Assembly: GCF_009697225.1 (NCBI RefSeq)
Contig: NZ_WIND01000010.1
Span: 62,001 to 126,000 of the forward strand
Direction: 5' to 3'
Source: Halovulum marinum
Lineage (GTDB): Bacteria; Pseudomonadota; Alphaproteobacteria; Rhodobacterales; Rhodobacteraceae
DNA: 64,000 nt
Shown: piece after piece, positions 26,452 to 38,034 of the stretch
How positions within the stretch are numbered: position 1 is the first letter of the stretch
How the letters are laid out: each line of letters begins with the position of its first letter
Made by a program: the position numbers and the translations under genes
Notes under the pieces: model-generated
Told to the model about the DNA's origin: nothing
The model's input: the letters and a program-made list of their open reading frames with translations, nothing else
The model's database searches: none

Positions 26452-27513
26452 TCAGTTCAACTCGCCTTCGTAGACCGCGTCGATCTGCGATTCGGCCTGG
26501 CTGACGGCCTCGGTCATTGCGGCGAAGATCTCCTCGCCGCCGTCGACATTGGCCTTGAACCAGTCGTAGACCGGCGCGGCGGCCTCGGCGAAGGCGGCCT
26601 TTTCCTCGGGGGTCGGCACATAGAGATCGCCGCCGCCGGCGACGAAGTCCTCGTAGGCCTGGATCGACTTGCGCTTGGGCGAGGCGAAGGTCGCCTGCTG
26701 CAGCTGGTAGAAGCCGTCCACCACCACCTTGCGCAGTTCCTCGGGCATGGACATGAACTTCTCGTTGTTCATGAACCACAGCGCGCCCATGTAGGCGTGC
26801 CCGTCCAGCGTCAGGTACTGCAGACCCGCGTCGGGGAACTTCATGCCCATGATGTCGGTGATGCCGTTCTTGGACCCCTCGACGACGCCGGTCTGGAAAC
26901 TGGTGAACAGCTCGGGCCAGGGAATCGGGGTCGGGCTGGCGCCCAGCGCCTTGACCAGCTCCTGCGGCAGGTCGGCGACCACGGTGCGGATCTTCAGTCC
27001 CGCCAGATCCTCCGGCATCTGCACCCGCCGCTCGGTGTTGGCGAAGTTGCGCCAGCCGCCGGTGTTGCCGATGGTCATCAGCCGGATCGCGTCACCCGAG
27101 GCGTCGCGCACCATCTGCTGCATGGCCGTCACCAGCGGCGAGCCGTTGGCCAGAACCGCTTCGGCCACCCGGTCGTCGGCCATCAGGTAGGGCAGGTCCA
27201 GCACCTGCACGAACGGGAAGATGCCGGCGGTGCCGCCGGAGGTCGAGATGTAGACGTCGATCGAGCCGTCAGCGACGCCCTGCATGCACTCCTGCCCGGT
27301 CGAGCAGAGCTGGGTGCCGATGAAGGTCTCGACGGCGATGGCGCCGTTCGAGGCCGCCTCGACATGCTGCTTGAAGACGTTCAGGCCGTCGGCGTCCTCG
27401 TCGTTCTCGTTCGAGTTCGCGGTGGCGCGAATGGTGTATTCCTGCGCCTGGGCGACGCCGCCGGCCAGCAGCGTGGCGACCAGGAGCGACCCGGCCAGTT
27501 TCGTCAGTTGCAT
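26452..27513 (-). CDS. TRAP transporter solute-binding protein (DctP)
   Basis: Periplasmic binding protein of 353 residues with a signal peptide ending GGVAQAQ (about 24). DctP-family features are visible: the central GLKIRTV with the conserved arginine that usually holds an acidic group of the ligand, PWPELFTSFQTGVVEG, and the terminal aromatic/acidic helices. It has two cysteines near residue 70 (LCSTGQEC). It is the last gene of dctQMP. A carboxylate or sulfonate ligand is expected from the arginine; which one is not visible. Confidence 0.92.
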   Translation of the reverse strand: MQLTKLAGSLLVATLLAGGVAQAQEYTIRATANSNENDEDADGLNVFKQHVEAASNGAIAVETFIGTQLCSTGQECMQGVADGSIDVYISTSGGTAGIFPFVQVLDLPYLMADDRVAEAVLANGSPLVTAMQQMVRDASGDAIRLMTIGNTGGWRNFANTERRVQMPEDLAGLKIRTVVADLPQELVKALGASPTPIPWPELFTSFQTGVVEGSKNGITDIMGMKFPDAGLQYLTLDGHAYMGALWFMNNEKFMSMPEELRKVVVDGFYQLQQATFASPKRKSIQAYEDFVAGGGDLYVPTPEEKAAFAEAAAPVYDWFKANVDGGEEIFAAMTEAVSQAESQIDAVYEGELN

Positions 27514-27555
27514 CTTCTTCCTCCTGTCAGATTACGAATTCGGCTTCTGTCGGCT

Positions 27556-29040
27556 CTATTGGATGAACCCCGTCAGACGGGGAACGGTCAGCGAGAAGGC
27601 GGGGAAATAGGTGATCAGGAAGATCACCAGCACCTCGACTGCCAGGAACGGCAGGATCGCCTTCGAGATCGCCTCCACCCGTTCCCCCGAAACACTGGAG
27701 GCGACGAACAGCACCAGCCCCATCGGCGGGGTCGCCAGACCGACGGTCAGGTTGACGCTCATGATGATGGCGAAATGCACCGGGTGCACGCCGATGTCGG
27801 TGAAGATCGGCCCCAGGATCGGGCCGAGAATGATGATCGCCGGCCCCGCATCCAGGAACATGCCGACCACGAACAGCAGCAGGTTGATCAGGAACAGCAG
27901 CGTCAGCGGGTTGTCCGACAGTGACAGGATGAAATCCGCCAGCGCCTCGGGTGCGTGCGACAGCGCGACGACGGTCTTGAAGGCCACCGCCGCGCCCACC
28001 AGCAGCAGGACGGTCGACGAGCCCAGCGCGGATCGCATGAAGATCGACGGCAGGTCGGACAGGCGCATCGAGCGCAGGATGAAGAACGAGATCAGAATTG
28101 CGTAGGCGACGGCGACGACCGACGCCTCGGTCGGGGTGAAGACGCCGACCAGGATCCCGCCCAGGATGATGATCGGCGTCTGCAGCGGCACCACGGCGCG
28201 CTTCCAGACCACGCGAACCTCCTCGGACATGCGCGGGCGCATGTAGCGGAAGATGCCCTCGGTCACCGCGGCCAGCACCACCAGCACCGGGATCGTCGGC
28301 GTCTCGCCGATGCCCATCGCCGCGGCGGCCAGCAGATGCGCCCCCCAGAGGATGCCGAGCAGGTTGAACCGCGCCAGCACGCGGGCGATCAGGTTCTCGG
28401 CCGGGCTGACGGTCTGTCCCTTGCGCACGATCCGCTCGGCCTTGGGCAGATCGTAGCGGTCGGCCATCAGCCGCACCACCAGCATCAGCCCCACGCCCAC
28501 CAGCACGCCGGGCACGATGCCGGCCAGGAACAGCGCCGCGACCGACTCGCCCATGACGTAGGCGTAGATGATCATGATCCCCGAAGGCGGGATGATCGGG
28601 CCGATCACGCTGGAGGCGGCGGTGATCGCGGCGGCGAACCGGCGGGAATAGCCGTTCTTCTCCATCGCCGGGATCAGGGTCGAGCCCAGCGCCGAGGTGT
28701 CGGCGACGGCCGAGCCCGAAAGCCCCGCGAAAAGCATCGAGCTGAGGATGTTCACATGCGCCAGCCCGCCGCGCAGATGCCCCATGATCGCCTGGCTGAA
28801 CTCGACCAGGCGCAGGGTGATCCCGCCGCGGTTCATCAGCTCGCCCGCCAGCATGAAGAACGGCAGCGCCATCAGCGGAAAGCTGTCCATGCCGGTGTAG
28901 ACGTTGCGGTAGAGCGTGGCGAGGTTGCGCTCCTGCCCGTCGAGATAGAGCAGGATGCCCGGCGCGGCGAGCAGGCCGAAGAACACCGGCATTCCGATCA
29001 TCAGGAACACCAGGAATACGGGCAGGAACCACAGCAGCAT
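27556..29040 (-). CDS. TRAP transporter large membrane subunit (DctM)
   Basis: A 494-residue inner-membrane subunit that couples uptake to the sodium gradient. About 12 hydrophobic segments are present, with family blocks FPLMALPFFMLAGELMNRGG, SGSAVADTSALGSTLIPAM, SSVIGPIIPPSGIMIIYAY and NLTVGLATPPMGLVLF. ATG 29040 overlaps the dctQ stop by one base. The longer open frame to 29505 is antisense-like and not homologous. It works with DctQ and DctP. Confidence 0.94.
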   Translation of the reverse strand: MLLWFLPVFLVFLMIGMPVFFGLLAAPGILLYLDGQERNLATLYRNVYTGMDSFPLMALPFFMLAGELMNRGGITLRLVEFSQAIMGHLRGGLAHVNILSSMLFAGLSGSAVADTSALGSTLIPAMEKNGYSRRFAAAITAASSVIGPIIPPSGIMIIYAYVMGESVAALFLAGIVPGVLVGVGLMLVVRLMADRYDLPKAERIVRKGQTVSPAENLIARVLARFNLLGILWGAHLLAAAAMGIGETPTIPVLVVLAAVTEGIFRYMRPRMSEEVRVVWKRAVVPLQTPIIILGGILVGVFTPTEASVVAVAYAILISFFILRSMRLSDLPSIFMRSALGSSTVLLLVGAAVAFKTVVALSHAPEALADFILSLSDNPLTLLFLINLLLFVVGMFLDAGPAIIILGPILGPIFTDIGVHPVHFAIIMSVNLTVGLATPPMGLVLFVASSVSGERVEAISKAILPFLAVEVLVIFLITYFPAFSLTVPRLTGFIQ

Positions 29041-29693
29041 CAATCGGCTCCGGCCGAGGCGACCGCCGGCTCCGGCACCGCGACCACCCCGGTGGCCGGG
29101 TCGAGCAGCCGGATCAGCGACCGCAGGATCAGCTCGACGTTGACCAGCGTCATCAGCACCATGCTGACCAGCAGCGACGCCATCATGTACTTCTTGGCGA
29201 TCTTCGTCGGCTCGGGGATGAAGTCGACGACGAGCGTGCGCTCGAACAGCAGCCAGGGCCCCTCGACCCAGCCGAACTCGAGATGCGCCGGCACCCACAG
29301 CGAGGCGGTGGCGAACCGCCCGCCGAAGCCGGTGACATCGGCCCAGCCCAGCCGGACCGCGACGACCAGAACGGTCAGCGCCACCGCCAGCAGGGCCAGG
29401 TTCAGGATCGCCGCCGCCCGCGCCGGAAGCGCCTGCGGCAGCATGTCGATCGCCACGAATCCGCCCCAGCGATAGGCCGAGGGCGCGATCAGTCCGGTCA
29501 TCCACAACATGAAGAAGCGGGCCAGTTCCTCGGACCAGGCCAGGGCGTCGCCGATCACGTAGCGGAAGAAGATCTGCGCGAGGATCACGACGACCATGAT
29601 CCCGAGGCAGACCCAGGCAAGCTGCCGCCCCACGGCCAGCACCGCGGCGTTGAAAGCCGAGAGGATGCGCAGCGGCGCATGAAGCAGGATCAA
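29040..29693 (-). CDS. TRAP transporter small membrane subunit (DctQ)
   Basis: Four-helix inner-membrane subunit of about 217 residues, with VILAQIFFRYVIGDALAWSEE and RFFMLWMTGLIAPSAY typical of DctQ. The middle part contains an unusual extra stretch (about 120-160) before the last helix. The start is set to TTG 29693 because GGGAGGG lies directly upstream; the GTG at 29708 would place this ribosome site inside the gene. It is the first gene of dctQMP, with an operator candidate 52 bases upstream. Confidence 0.88.
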   Translation of the reverse strand: MILLHAPLRILSAFNAAVLAVGRQLAWVCLGIMVVVILAQIFFRYVIGDALAWSEELARFFMLWMTGLIAPSAYRWGGFVAIDMLPQALPARAAAILNLALLAVALTVLVVAVRLGWADVTGFGGRFATASLWVPAHLEFGWVEGPWLLFERTLVVDFIPEPTKIAKKYMMASLLVSMVLMTLVNVELILRSLIRLLDPATGVVAVPEPAVASAGAD

Positions 29694-29744
29694 GCTGTTC
29701 CCTCCCACTGGGCCGGCATTAGTATTTCGTCTTATGTGCCGGCC

Positions 29745-29772
29745 ACTTTCGGATGCTGCGCAAAACGAACCG
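29745..29772. promoter_or_regulatory. DeoR-type operator candidate before dctQ
   Basis: TTTCG at 29747 and CGAA at 29766 stand 19 bases apart, and the core reads ACTTTCGG...CAAAACGAAC. It aligns with the site at 30607-30634 without gaps and with the same spacing. It lies between the regulator stop and dctQ, suggesting that the regulator controls the transporter. Confidence 0.6.
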
Positions 29773-29777
29773 ATCTG

Positions 29778-30566
29778 TCAAGCGCTGCGATCGACCGCAC
29801 GCGGCAGGGTCGCGGCGGCGGTTTCGACGACCTCGACGCCGGCGGACTGGCACAACCGCCGCACGCCGCCGGGGCAGCGGTCGGTAACCAACGCCCAGGC
29901 ATCGCGCATGTCGCCGATCCGCACTGCGGCGGTGGCGCCGAACTTGCCCGAATCGGCCAGCACGGCGACTCGGCCGGCGTTGCGGATCATCGCCCGCACC
30001 ACCATCGCCTCGTCGAGGTCGAAATCGAGCAACGCGCCCTCACGACCGATGGCGGCGGCGCCGATCAGCGCGTAGTCCGCGCGGAACTGATCAAGGAACG
30101 CGACGGCGGTCGCCCCGACCACCGCGCCGTCGGCCGCCCGCACCTTGCCGCCCGCGATCATCGTCGTCACACCGTCTATCTTCCTGATGATGTTCGCGAG
30201 ATTCACGTTGTCCGCGATCACCGTCAGGCCGGACCCGGGCTGGATGGCGCGGACCGCCGCCTCGGTGGTGGTGCCGGCGTTCACGAATACCGTCGCGCCG
30301 CGGGGAATGCGCTCGATCGCGGCGCGGCCGATAGCGCGCTTTTGCGGCGCGGCGATGGCGCGGCGCACCTCGTAGTCGATGTAGTCGCGTCCGGCGCGCG
30401 GCACCGCGCCGCCGTGAAAGCGGGTGATCTGGCCCTCGGCCTCCAGCGCCCGCAGATCCTTGCGGATCGTCTGCACCGAGGTGTTCAGCACGCGGGCCAT
30501 GTCCTCGGCTCGGACGCGCCCCTGCTGCCGGACCATCGCCAGTATGGTTTCCCTGCGGTCGGTCAC
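29778..30566 (-). CDS. DeoR/GlpR-family transcription regulator
   Basis: A 262-residue repressor. The N-terminal helix-turn-helix reads RRETILAMVRQQGRV with TIRKDLRALEAEGQITRFHGGAV (the classic DeoR block, given here by its halves TIRKDLRALE and TRFHGGAV). The C-terminal sugar-phosphate sensor contains VFVNAGTTTEAAVRA and DFDLDEAMVVRAMI. Start GTG 30566 has GAGGAGG eight bases upstream. DeoR proteins of this type usually respond to a phosphorylated sugar, which fits the kinase nearby. Operator candidates flank the gene. Confidence 0.9.
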   Translation of the reverse strand: MTDRRETILAMVRQQGRVRAEDMARVLNTSVQTIRKDLRALEAEGQITRFHGGAVPRAGRDYIDYEVRRAIAAPQKRAIGRAAIERIPRGATVFVNAGTTTEAAVRAIQPGSGLTVIADNVNLANIIRKIDGVTTMIAGGKVRAADGAVVGATAVAFLDQFRADYALIGAAAIGREGALLDFDLDEAMVVRAMIRNAGRVAVLADSGKFGATAAVRIGDMRDAWALVTDRCPGGVRRLCQSAGVEVVETAAATLPRAVDRSA

Positions 30567-30606
30567 GCCCGCGCCCTCCTCGCCGTCTTTCAGCCGAGTG
30601 TCCGGC

Positions 30607-30634
30607 AGTTTCGGTTTCTTGTCAAAACGAAACT
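30607..30634. promoter_or_regulatory. DeoR-type operator candidate before its own gene
   Basis: Inverted repeat with arms AGTTTCG (30607-30613) and CGAAACT (30628-30634), extended inward by TTT/AAA with one mismatch, 41 bases upstream of the regulator start. It matches the dctQ-side site in sequence and spacing. Probably autoregulatory. Confidence 0.6.
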
Positions 30635-30679
30635 TGGCGTGCCGCGCCCCGCCCCTTGCGTGCGCCGGCTCTTTGTGAT

Positions 30680-30695
30680 GTTTCCTATCGGAAAC
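30680..30695. promoter_or_regulatory. GTTTCC-N4-GGAAAC palindrome before gcvT
   Basis: Perfect 6-base arms around TATC, 39 bases upstream of gcvT. A repressor or activator site is likely from position. The 168-bp space before gcvT shows no glycine-riboswitch-like fold. Confidence 0.4.
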
Positions 30696-30734
30696 TTGCG
30701 CCATGTGCCGCGCGGGAATCGAGAGGGGGCCGGG

Positions 30735-31826
30735 ATGACTGACCGCACTGCGCTGCACGCGCTGCACCAGGAACTGGGGGCCAGAATGGTCGCCTTCGCC
30801 GGCTGGGACATGCCAGTCAGCTATCCGCTGGGGGTGATGGGCGAGCATGCCGCCGCACGCGAACGCGCGGCGCTGTTCGACGTCAGCCACATGTGCCAGG
30901 CGGAGCTGCGCGGCGACGGCGCGGTCGCGGCGCTGGAGGCGCTGGTGCCCGCCAGCATCGCCACGCTGAAGCCGGGCAAGGCGCGCTATACCTTTTTCAC
31001 CGACGCGGACGGCGGCATCCTGGACGACCTGATCGTGTCGAACGCCGCCGACCACTTCTACCTGGTGCTGAACGCCGCCCGGCGAGAGCACGACCTTGGC
31101 CACATGCGCGCGCACCTGCCGGACGGCGTCGATCTGGTCGAGCGCACCGATCTGGCGATGATCGCGCTGCAGGGCCCGAAGGCCGAGTCGGTCCTGGCGC
31201 CGATCGTGCCGGCAGCGGCGGATCTTGCCTTCATGGAGACGGCGACCGCCGAGATCGGCGGCACGCCGGTCCGCGTCTCGCGCCTGGGCTATACCGGCGA
31301 GGACGGCTTCGAGATATCGCTGCCCGCCGAAGCCGCCGAAGCGCTGGCCCGCCGCCTGCTCGGGCACGCGGACGTCGAGGCTGCCGGCCTGGGCGCGCGC
31401 GACAGCCTGCGGATGGAGGCCGGGCTGTGCCTGTACGGGAACGACATCGACACGACCACCTCGCCGGTCGAGGCGGGGCTGGGCTGGGCGATCCAGAAAC
31501 GCCGCCGCGAGGAGGGCGGATTCCCGGGCGCCGAGCGCATCCTTCGGGAGCTCGCGGACGGACCCGCGCGCAGGCTTGTGGGCCTGCGCCCCGAGGGCCG
31601 CGCCCCGGCGCGGGCCGGCACCGTCATCGCCACCGCGGACGGTCGCGACATCGGACAGGTGACGAGCGGCGGATTCGGCCCCACAGTGCAGGCACCGGTC
31701 TCGATGGGCTATGTCGAATCGGAGCACGCGGCCGAAGGCACGGACGTCGCGCTGATGATCCGGGGCAAGGCGCACCCGGCGCGCGTCACCACCCTGCCCT
31801 TCGTTTCGCACAACTACAAACGCTGA
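30735..31826 (+). CDS. gcvT: Glycine cleavage system aminomethyltransferase (T protein)
   Basis: Moves the aminomethyl carbon of glycine to tetrahydrofolate, 363 residues. Typical blocks are ARMVAFAGWDMPVSYPLGVMGEH, FDVSHMCQAELRG, RLGYTGEDGFEISLPAE, ARDSLRMEAGLCLYGND and the C-terminal GQVTSGGFGPTV. ATG 30735 follows a GAGAGGGGG ribosome site. It is the first gene of gcvT-gcvH-gcvP. Cytosolic. Confidence 0.97.
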   Translation: MTDRTALHALHQELGARMVAFAGWDMPVSYPLGVMGEHAAARERAALFDVSHMCQAELRGDGAVAALEALVPASIATLKPGKARYTFFTDADGGILDDLIVSNAADHFYLVLNAARREHDLGHMRAHLPDGVDLVERTDLAMIALQGPKAESVLAPIVPAAADLAFMETATAEIGGTPVRVSRLGYTGEDGFEISLPAEAAEALARRLLGHADVEAAGLGARDSLRMEAGLCLYGNDIDTTTSPVEAGLGWAIQKRRREEGGFPGAERILRELADGPARRLVGLRPEGRAPARAGTVIATADGRDIGQVTSGGFGPTVQAPVSMGYVESEHAAEGTDVALMIRGKAHPARVTTLPFVSHNYKR

Positions 31827-31842
31827 GAAGGAATTGCGCGAG

Positions 31843-32208
31843 ATGACCACCTACTACACCGAGGATCACGAGTGGCTGGACGTGGATGGCGACGTGGCCA
31901 CCATCGGGATTACCGAGCATGCCGCCGAGCAACTGGGCGAGGTGGTGTTCGTCGAGTTGAAGGAAGTCGGCGAGAGCTTCGAGAAGGGCGACGAGATCGG
32001 CGTGGTGGAAAGCGTCAAGGCGGCGTCCGAGATCTTTGCCCCCGTCAGCTGCGAAATCCTCGAGTCCAACGACAGCCTGGCCGACAGCCCGGCCGAGGTG
32101 AACGAAAGCCCCGAAAGCGACGCCTGGTTCTACAAGATCCGCCTGACCGACGAGTCCCAGCTGGAAGAGCTGATGGACGAGATCACCTACAAGAAGCTCA
32201 TTTCCTGA
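31843..32208 (+). CDS. gcvH: Glycine cleavage system H protein
   Basis: Lipoyl carrier of the glycine cleavage system, 121 residues. [17 protein letters not shown] contains the lysine that is lipoylated. [20 protein letters not shown] at the start and [11 protein letters not shown] near the end are typical. ATG 31843 has AGAAGGA about ten bases upstream; a TTG at 31834 is less likely. It lies between gcvT and gcvP, nine bases before the latter. Confidence 0.97.
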   Translation: MTTYYTEDHEWLDVDGDVATIGITEHAAEQLGEVVFVELKEVGESFEKGDEIGVVESVKAASEIFAPVSCEILESNDSLADSPAEVNESPESDAWFYKIRLTDESQLEELMDEITYKKLIS

Positions 32209-32216
32209 GAGACCGC

Positions 32217-35069
<2,853 letters not shown>

Positions 35070-35090
35070 AAAGGGCAGCCGCACGAAAAG

Positions 35091-35124
35091 ACACCGGGCC
35101 CGCACAGCTGTACGAGCCCGGTGT
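35091..35124 (+). terminator. Terminator candidate of the gcv operon
   Basis: ACACCGGGC and GCCCGGTGT form a perfect 9-bp stem with a 16-base loop, 21 bases after the gcvP stop. Only TT follows, so termination may be partial. Confidence 0.55.
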
Positions 35125-35864
35125 TCCCGACGCGGCTCCCATCTGCAAAGGAGGCGCCGGCCGGAAGCGCCCCCCAACTGCGCTTCCGTATCCTAGAACG
35201 TCGCAGCGTGGCGAAGCGTTCCGGCCATCTCCGGTACCCGCCGGACCAGGATCACCCGTATGGCGAGCCGCGCCCCTTGCTGCAGACCGACACCGCCAGA
35301 TGCCGGTCCGCCGGTGTCCGCATCACCGGCACGCAATGGCGCCGCTCCAACCGGCGCGGGAAAGGTTCCGGTAGACGCCCCTGCGCCTGCCCGCAACCAC
35401 CCGATCGCCCCGTACCCCCAAGGACCATCTGAACACTCGCTACCCGCTCTGCGGCGGACACGAACAGAAGCCGTCTATCCGGGCCGACCGCAGGAGCCTA
35501 CACATGGAAATCGTGGCAAAATTCTGCCGAAATTCGTCGATTTATTCAAGTGTCATTGACCCCTTTGAGTGACAATTGCCGCCGGTGATTCCCATGACGG
35601 GTAGGAAATTCTGCATACGACAACCACAAATTGTTCATATGCGACTTCGGATATTCTGTATTCTGCATTCGTTGCTCGGCGTGTCGACTCGTTCTCCCGC
35701 GCGGCGGGACGAAACGACAATGACCGCCCGCCGTCGCTGCGACTGTGAGGATTACCACGCCTGCGGAAATCTGTGCGCCGGGACCGGCCCCTTACCAAGC
35801 ACCGCAGATCTGTGCCATTGTTCCGGTCCGGCCCTGACCATCCGAGAACGGAGACACCAGAAGC
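35125..35864. other. Long intergenic region with regulatory elements, no gene seen
   Basis: About 740 bp without a convincing gene. 35125-35500 is GC-rich and shows nothing. 35505-35680 is clearly AT-richer and carries an inverted repeat CAAGTGTCA (35547) / TGACAATTG (35570) with one mismatch in nine, and three copies of ATTCTG(C/T)AT at 35608, 35653 and 35660, the last two 7 bp apart. This looks like the control region of the fructokinase gene. 35680-35864 shows no further structure. Confidence 0.5.
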
Positions 35865-36806
35865 ATGATCCTTGTGGGCGGAGAAAACCTGATCGACTTC
35901 ATCCAGGACCCACCAGACGGCGGACACCCGGCCTATCGCGCGGTGCCCGGCGGCGCGCCCTTCAATGTCGCCAAGGCGACGGCGTTGCAGGAGGTGCCGG
36001 TCGGCTACCTCACGCCGTTCTCGTCCGATCCGCTGGGTCGGCAGTTGCTGGCGGACCTGGTGAAGGTGCCGAACATGACCGCGCTGCACCCCGGCTCTCC
36101 GCGCCCGACGTCGCTGGCGGTGGTGTCGCTGACCGACGGCCAGGCGCGCTACCAGTTCTACCGCGAAGGCACGGCCGAGCGGGACGTGACGCACGAGGGC
36201 CTGGCCGCGCTGGTTCCGGATGCGGCCGAGGCCTTCTTCATCGGCTCGCTGGCGATCACCGACGGGCCGGACGCAAGGGCGTGGACGGCGCTGTACGACG
36301 ATCTGGCCGGCCGCGGGATCTTCACCGCGCTCGATCCCAATATCCGGGCGGCGTTCATACATGACCGGGATCGTTATCTGGAGCGGCTGGATCACCTGCT
36401 GGCAGGCGCGGACCTGGTGAAGCTGTCGGACGAGGACATCGCCTGGCTGGCGCCCGGAGAGGATCCGCGCGCGGCTGCGCGCAGGATCGCCGCGCGCTCG
36501 TCGGCGGGGCTGGTGGTGCTGACGCTGGGCGCCCAGGGCGCATTCGCGATCACTGCCGACGGCGAGGTCACTGTGCCGGTTCACCCGGTCCGCGAGTTGA
36601 AGGACACGGTCGGCGCCGGCGACACGTTCATGGGCACGCTGATGGCCGAAACGCGCCGCCGCGGAAAGCTGTCGCGCGGCGGGCTGACGGGACTGTCCGC
36701 AGCCGAGGCGGCGGAATTCCTGAAGGTCGCGGCGCGCGCGGCGGCGATCAACTGCGAACGCTCGGGCTGCAATCCTCCGACTCTGGCCCAACTGCAGGCG
36801 GGCTGA
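35865..36806 (+). CDS. PfkB-family fructokinase-like kinase
   Basis: A ribokinase-fold kinase of 313 residues, closest in pattern to fructokinases. N-terminal GGENLIDFI and PGGAPFNVAKATALQ, then TALDPNIRAAFI, VLTLGAQGAFAI, and the catalytic signature LKDTVGAGDTFMGTLMAE. ATG 35865 follows a GGAGAC ribosome site. It stands alone behind a long AT-rich control region, so it is probably regulated by itself. Substrate fructose or a related ketose is inferred from the pattern. Confidence 0.85.
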   Translation: MILVGGENLIDFIQDPPDGGHPAYRAVPGGAPFNVAKATALQEVPVGYLTPFSSDPLGRQLLADLVKVPNMTALHPGSPRPTSLAVVSLTDGQARYQFYREGTAERDVTHEGLAALVPDAAEAFFIGSLAITDGPDARAWTALYDDLAGRGIFTALDPNIRAAFIHDRDRYLERLDHLLAGADLVKLSDEDIAWLAPGEDPRAAARRIAARSSAGLVVLTLGAQGAFAITADGEVTVPVHPVRELKDTVGAGDTFMGTLMAETRRRGKLSRGGLTGLSAAEAAEFLKVAARAAAINCERSGCNPPTLAQLQAG

Positions 36807-36974
36807 GCCCGCGGCTTCGGTGCAGGCCCGGTCCGCCATGCCCGGGCCTGCATTGCTGCGACAGCCGCGCGTCCGCAGCGGCGACGCTCCGGCCACAGAC
36901 CATTTCCCCGCCGCCGGGCACCGGCTAGGGTCGAACCGCAATCCGGGGAGGCTTCGCTGGACAGGCTGTCGGTC

Positions 36975-37863
36975 ATGAAGGCGTACTGCCGCATCGTCGA
37001 GCGCGGCAGCTTCGTGCGCGCGGCCGAGGATCTGGGCGTGTCGCCGGCGCTGCTGAGCCGCGAGGTCAAGCTGCTGGACTCCAGCCTCGGCTGCAGCCTG
37101 CTGTCGCGCACCACCCGCAGCATGGCCCTGACCGAACACGGCCGGCAGTACTACGACGAGGCCCGCCGGATCCTGGCCGAGATCGATGCCGCCGAAGAGC
37201 GCGTGCGGCTGGCCGCCGGCAGCGTGCAGGGGCGGTTGCGGGTGAACGCGCCGCACAGCTTCGGGCAGATCGTGCTGGGTCCCGCCCTGCCCGGGTTCCT
37301 GGACCGGTACCCGCGCGTCGAGATCGAGCTGTCGCTGGACGATCACGTTTGTGGACATGATCGGGGGCGGTTACGACATCTCGATCCGTATCCTCGCCGG
37401 GTTGCCGGATTCGGGGCTGATCGCCCGCCGCCTCGCGCGGGTGGAGCGGCGACTGTTCGCGGCGCCCGGATACCTCGCGGCGCACGGCACGCCTGCATCT
37501 CCCGATGCGCTGAGGGATCACGCGGCGGTCAGCTACCTGCTGATCGACCGCGCCGCCGGCTGGCCGCTGATCGGCCCGGAGGGCGAGATCGACATCCCGA
37601 TCGCCCCGCGCCTGACAGTCGGCAGCAGCCTGGTGCTGCGCGACTTGCTGATCGCCGGGCAAGGGATCGGGGCGCTGCCGGATTTCATCTCGGGCCCCGA
37701 GGAACGCGCGGGCCGGCTGGTGCCGGTCCTGCCGGGCGGCGACGGCTCCCGGCAGCCGACCGAGACCGAGCTTTCCGGCGCCCGCTACCAGGGTCGACAC
37801 GTCGCGCAGATCGCGGCGCGGCTGGCGGCAGCGCCCGCGCCGTCGGAGCGCTGGGCGGCGTGA
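36975..37863 (+). pseudogene. LysR-family regulator with internal frameshift
   Basis: The first frame gives a complete LysR DNA-binding domain (MKAYCRIVERGSFVRAAEDL, given without its continuation; SPALLSREVKLLDSSLG; GRQYYDEARRILAEID) and the linker up to VEIELSLDD. At about 37347-37351 the homology jumps to the next frame: [33 protein letters not shown], up to the end at 37863. One base too many between GATCAC and TTTGTGGAC explains it. Either the gene is broken or the read has an error. A CTG at 36957, six bases behind GGGGAGG, would add MDRLSV and may be the true start. It neighbours an EamA exporter gene that it may once have controlled. Confidence 0.85.
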
Positions 37864-37922
37864 ATGCCGCCGCGATCCCCGCACACGCCCCGCACGGCCC
37901 GGTCTGCGGCCGATGCGACCGT

Positions 37923-37941
37923 GTTGCCGGACACCGGCAAC
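37923..37941. promoter_or_regulatory. GTTGCCGG-ACA-CCGGCAAC palindrome
   Basis: Perfect 8-base arms around three bases, 60 bases after the LysR gene end and 94 bases before the EamA gene. It could be a terminator hairpin without T-run or a regulator site for the exporter gene. Confidence 0.45.
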
Positions 37942-38034
37942 GCCGCGCGGCATAGTCCTGTGCCGACCCGTTCCGCCGTCTGATCTCAGCCCGGCCGCGC
38001 AATGGCCGGGCGCATCTGAGGAAACATAACTCCG

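Noticed and set aside
30567-30734. Glycine riboswitch before gcvT
   Set aside because: Too little leader and no recognisable paired-helix core; a protein-type palindrome is present instead.
35193-35461. Small minus-strand frames in the fructokinase upstream region
   Set aside because: No ribosome sites and no family resemblance; composition fits noncoding GC-rich DNA.
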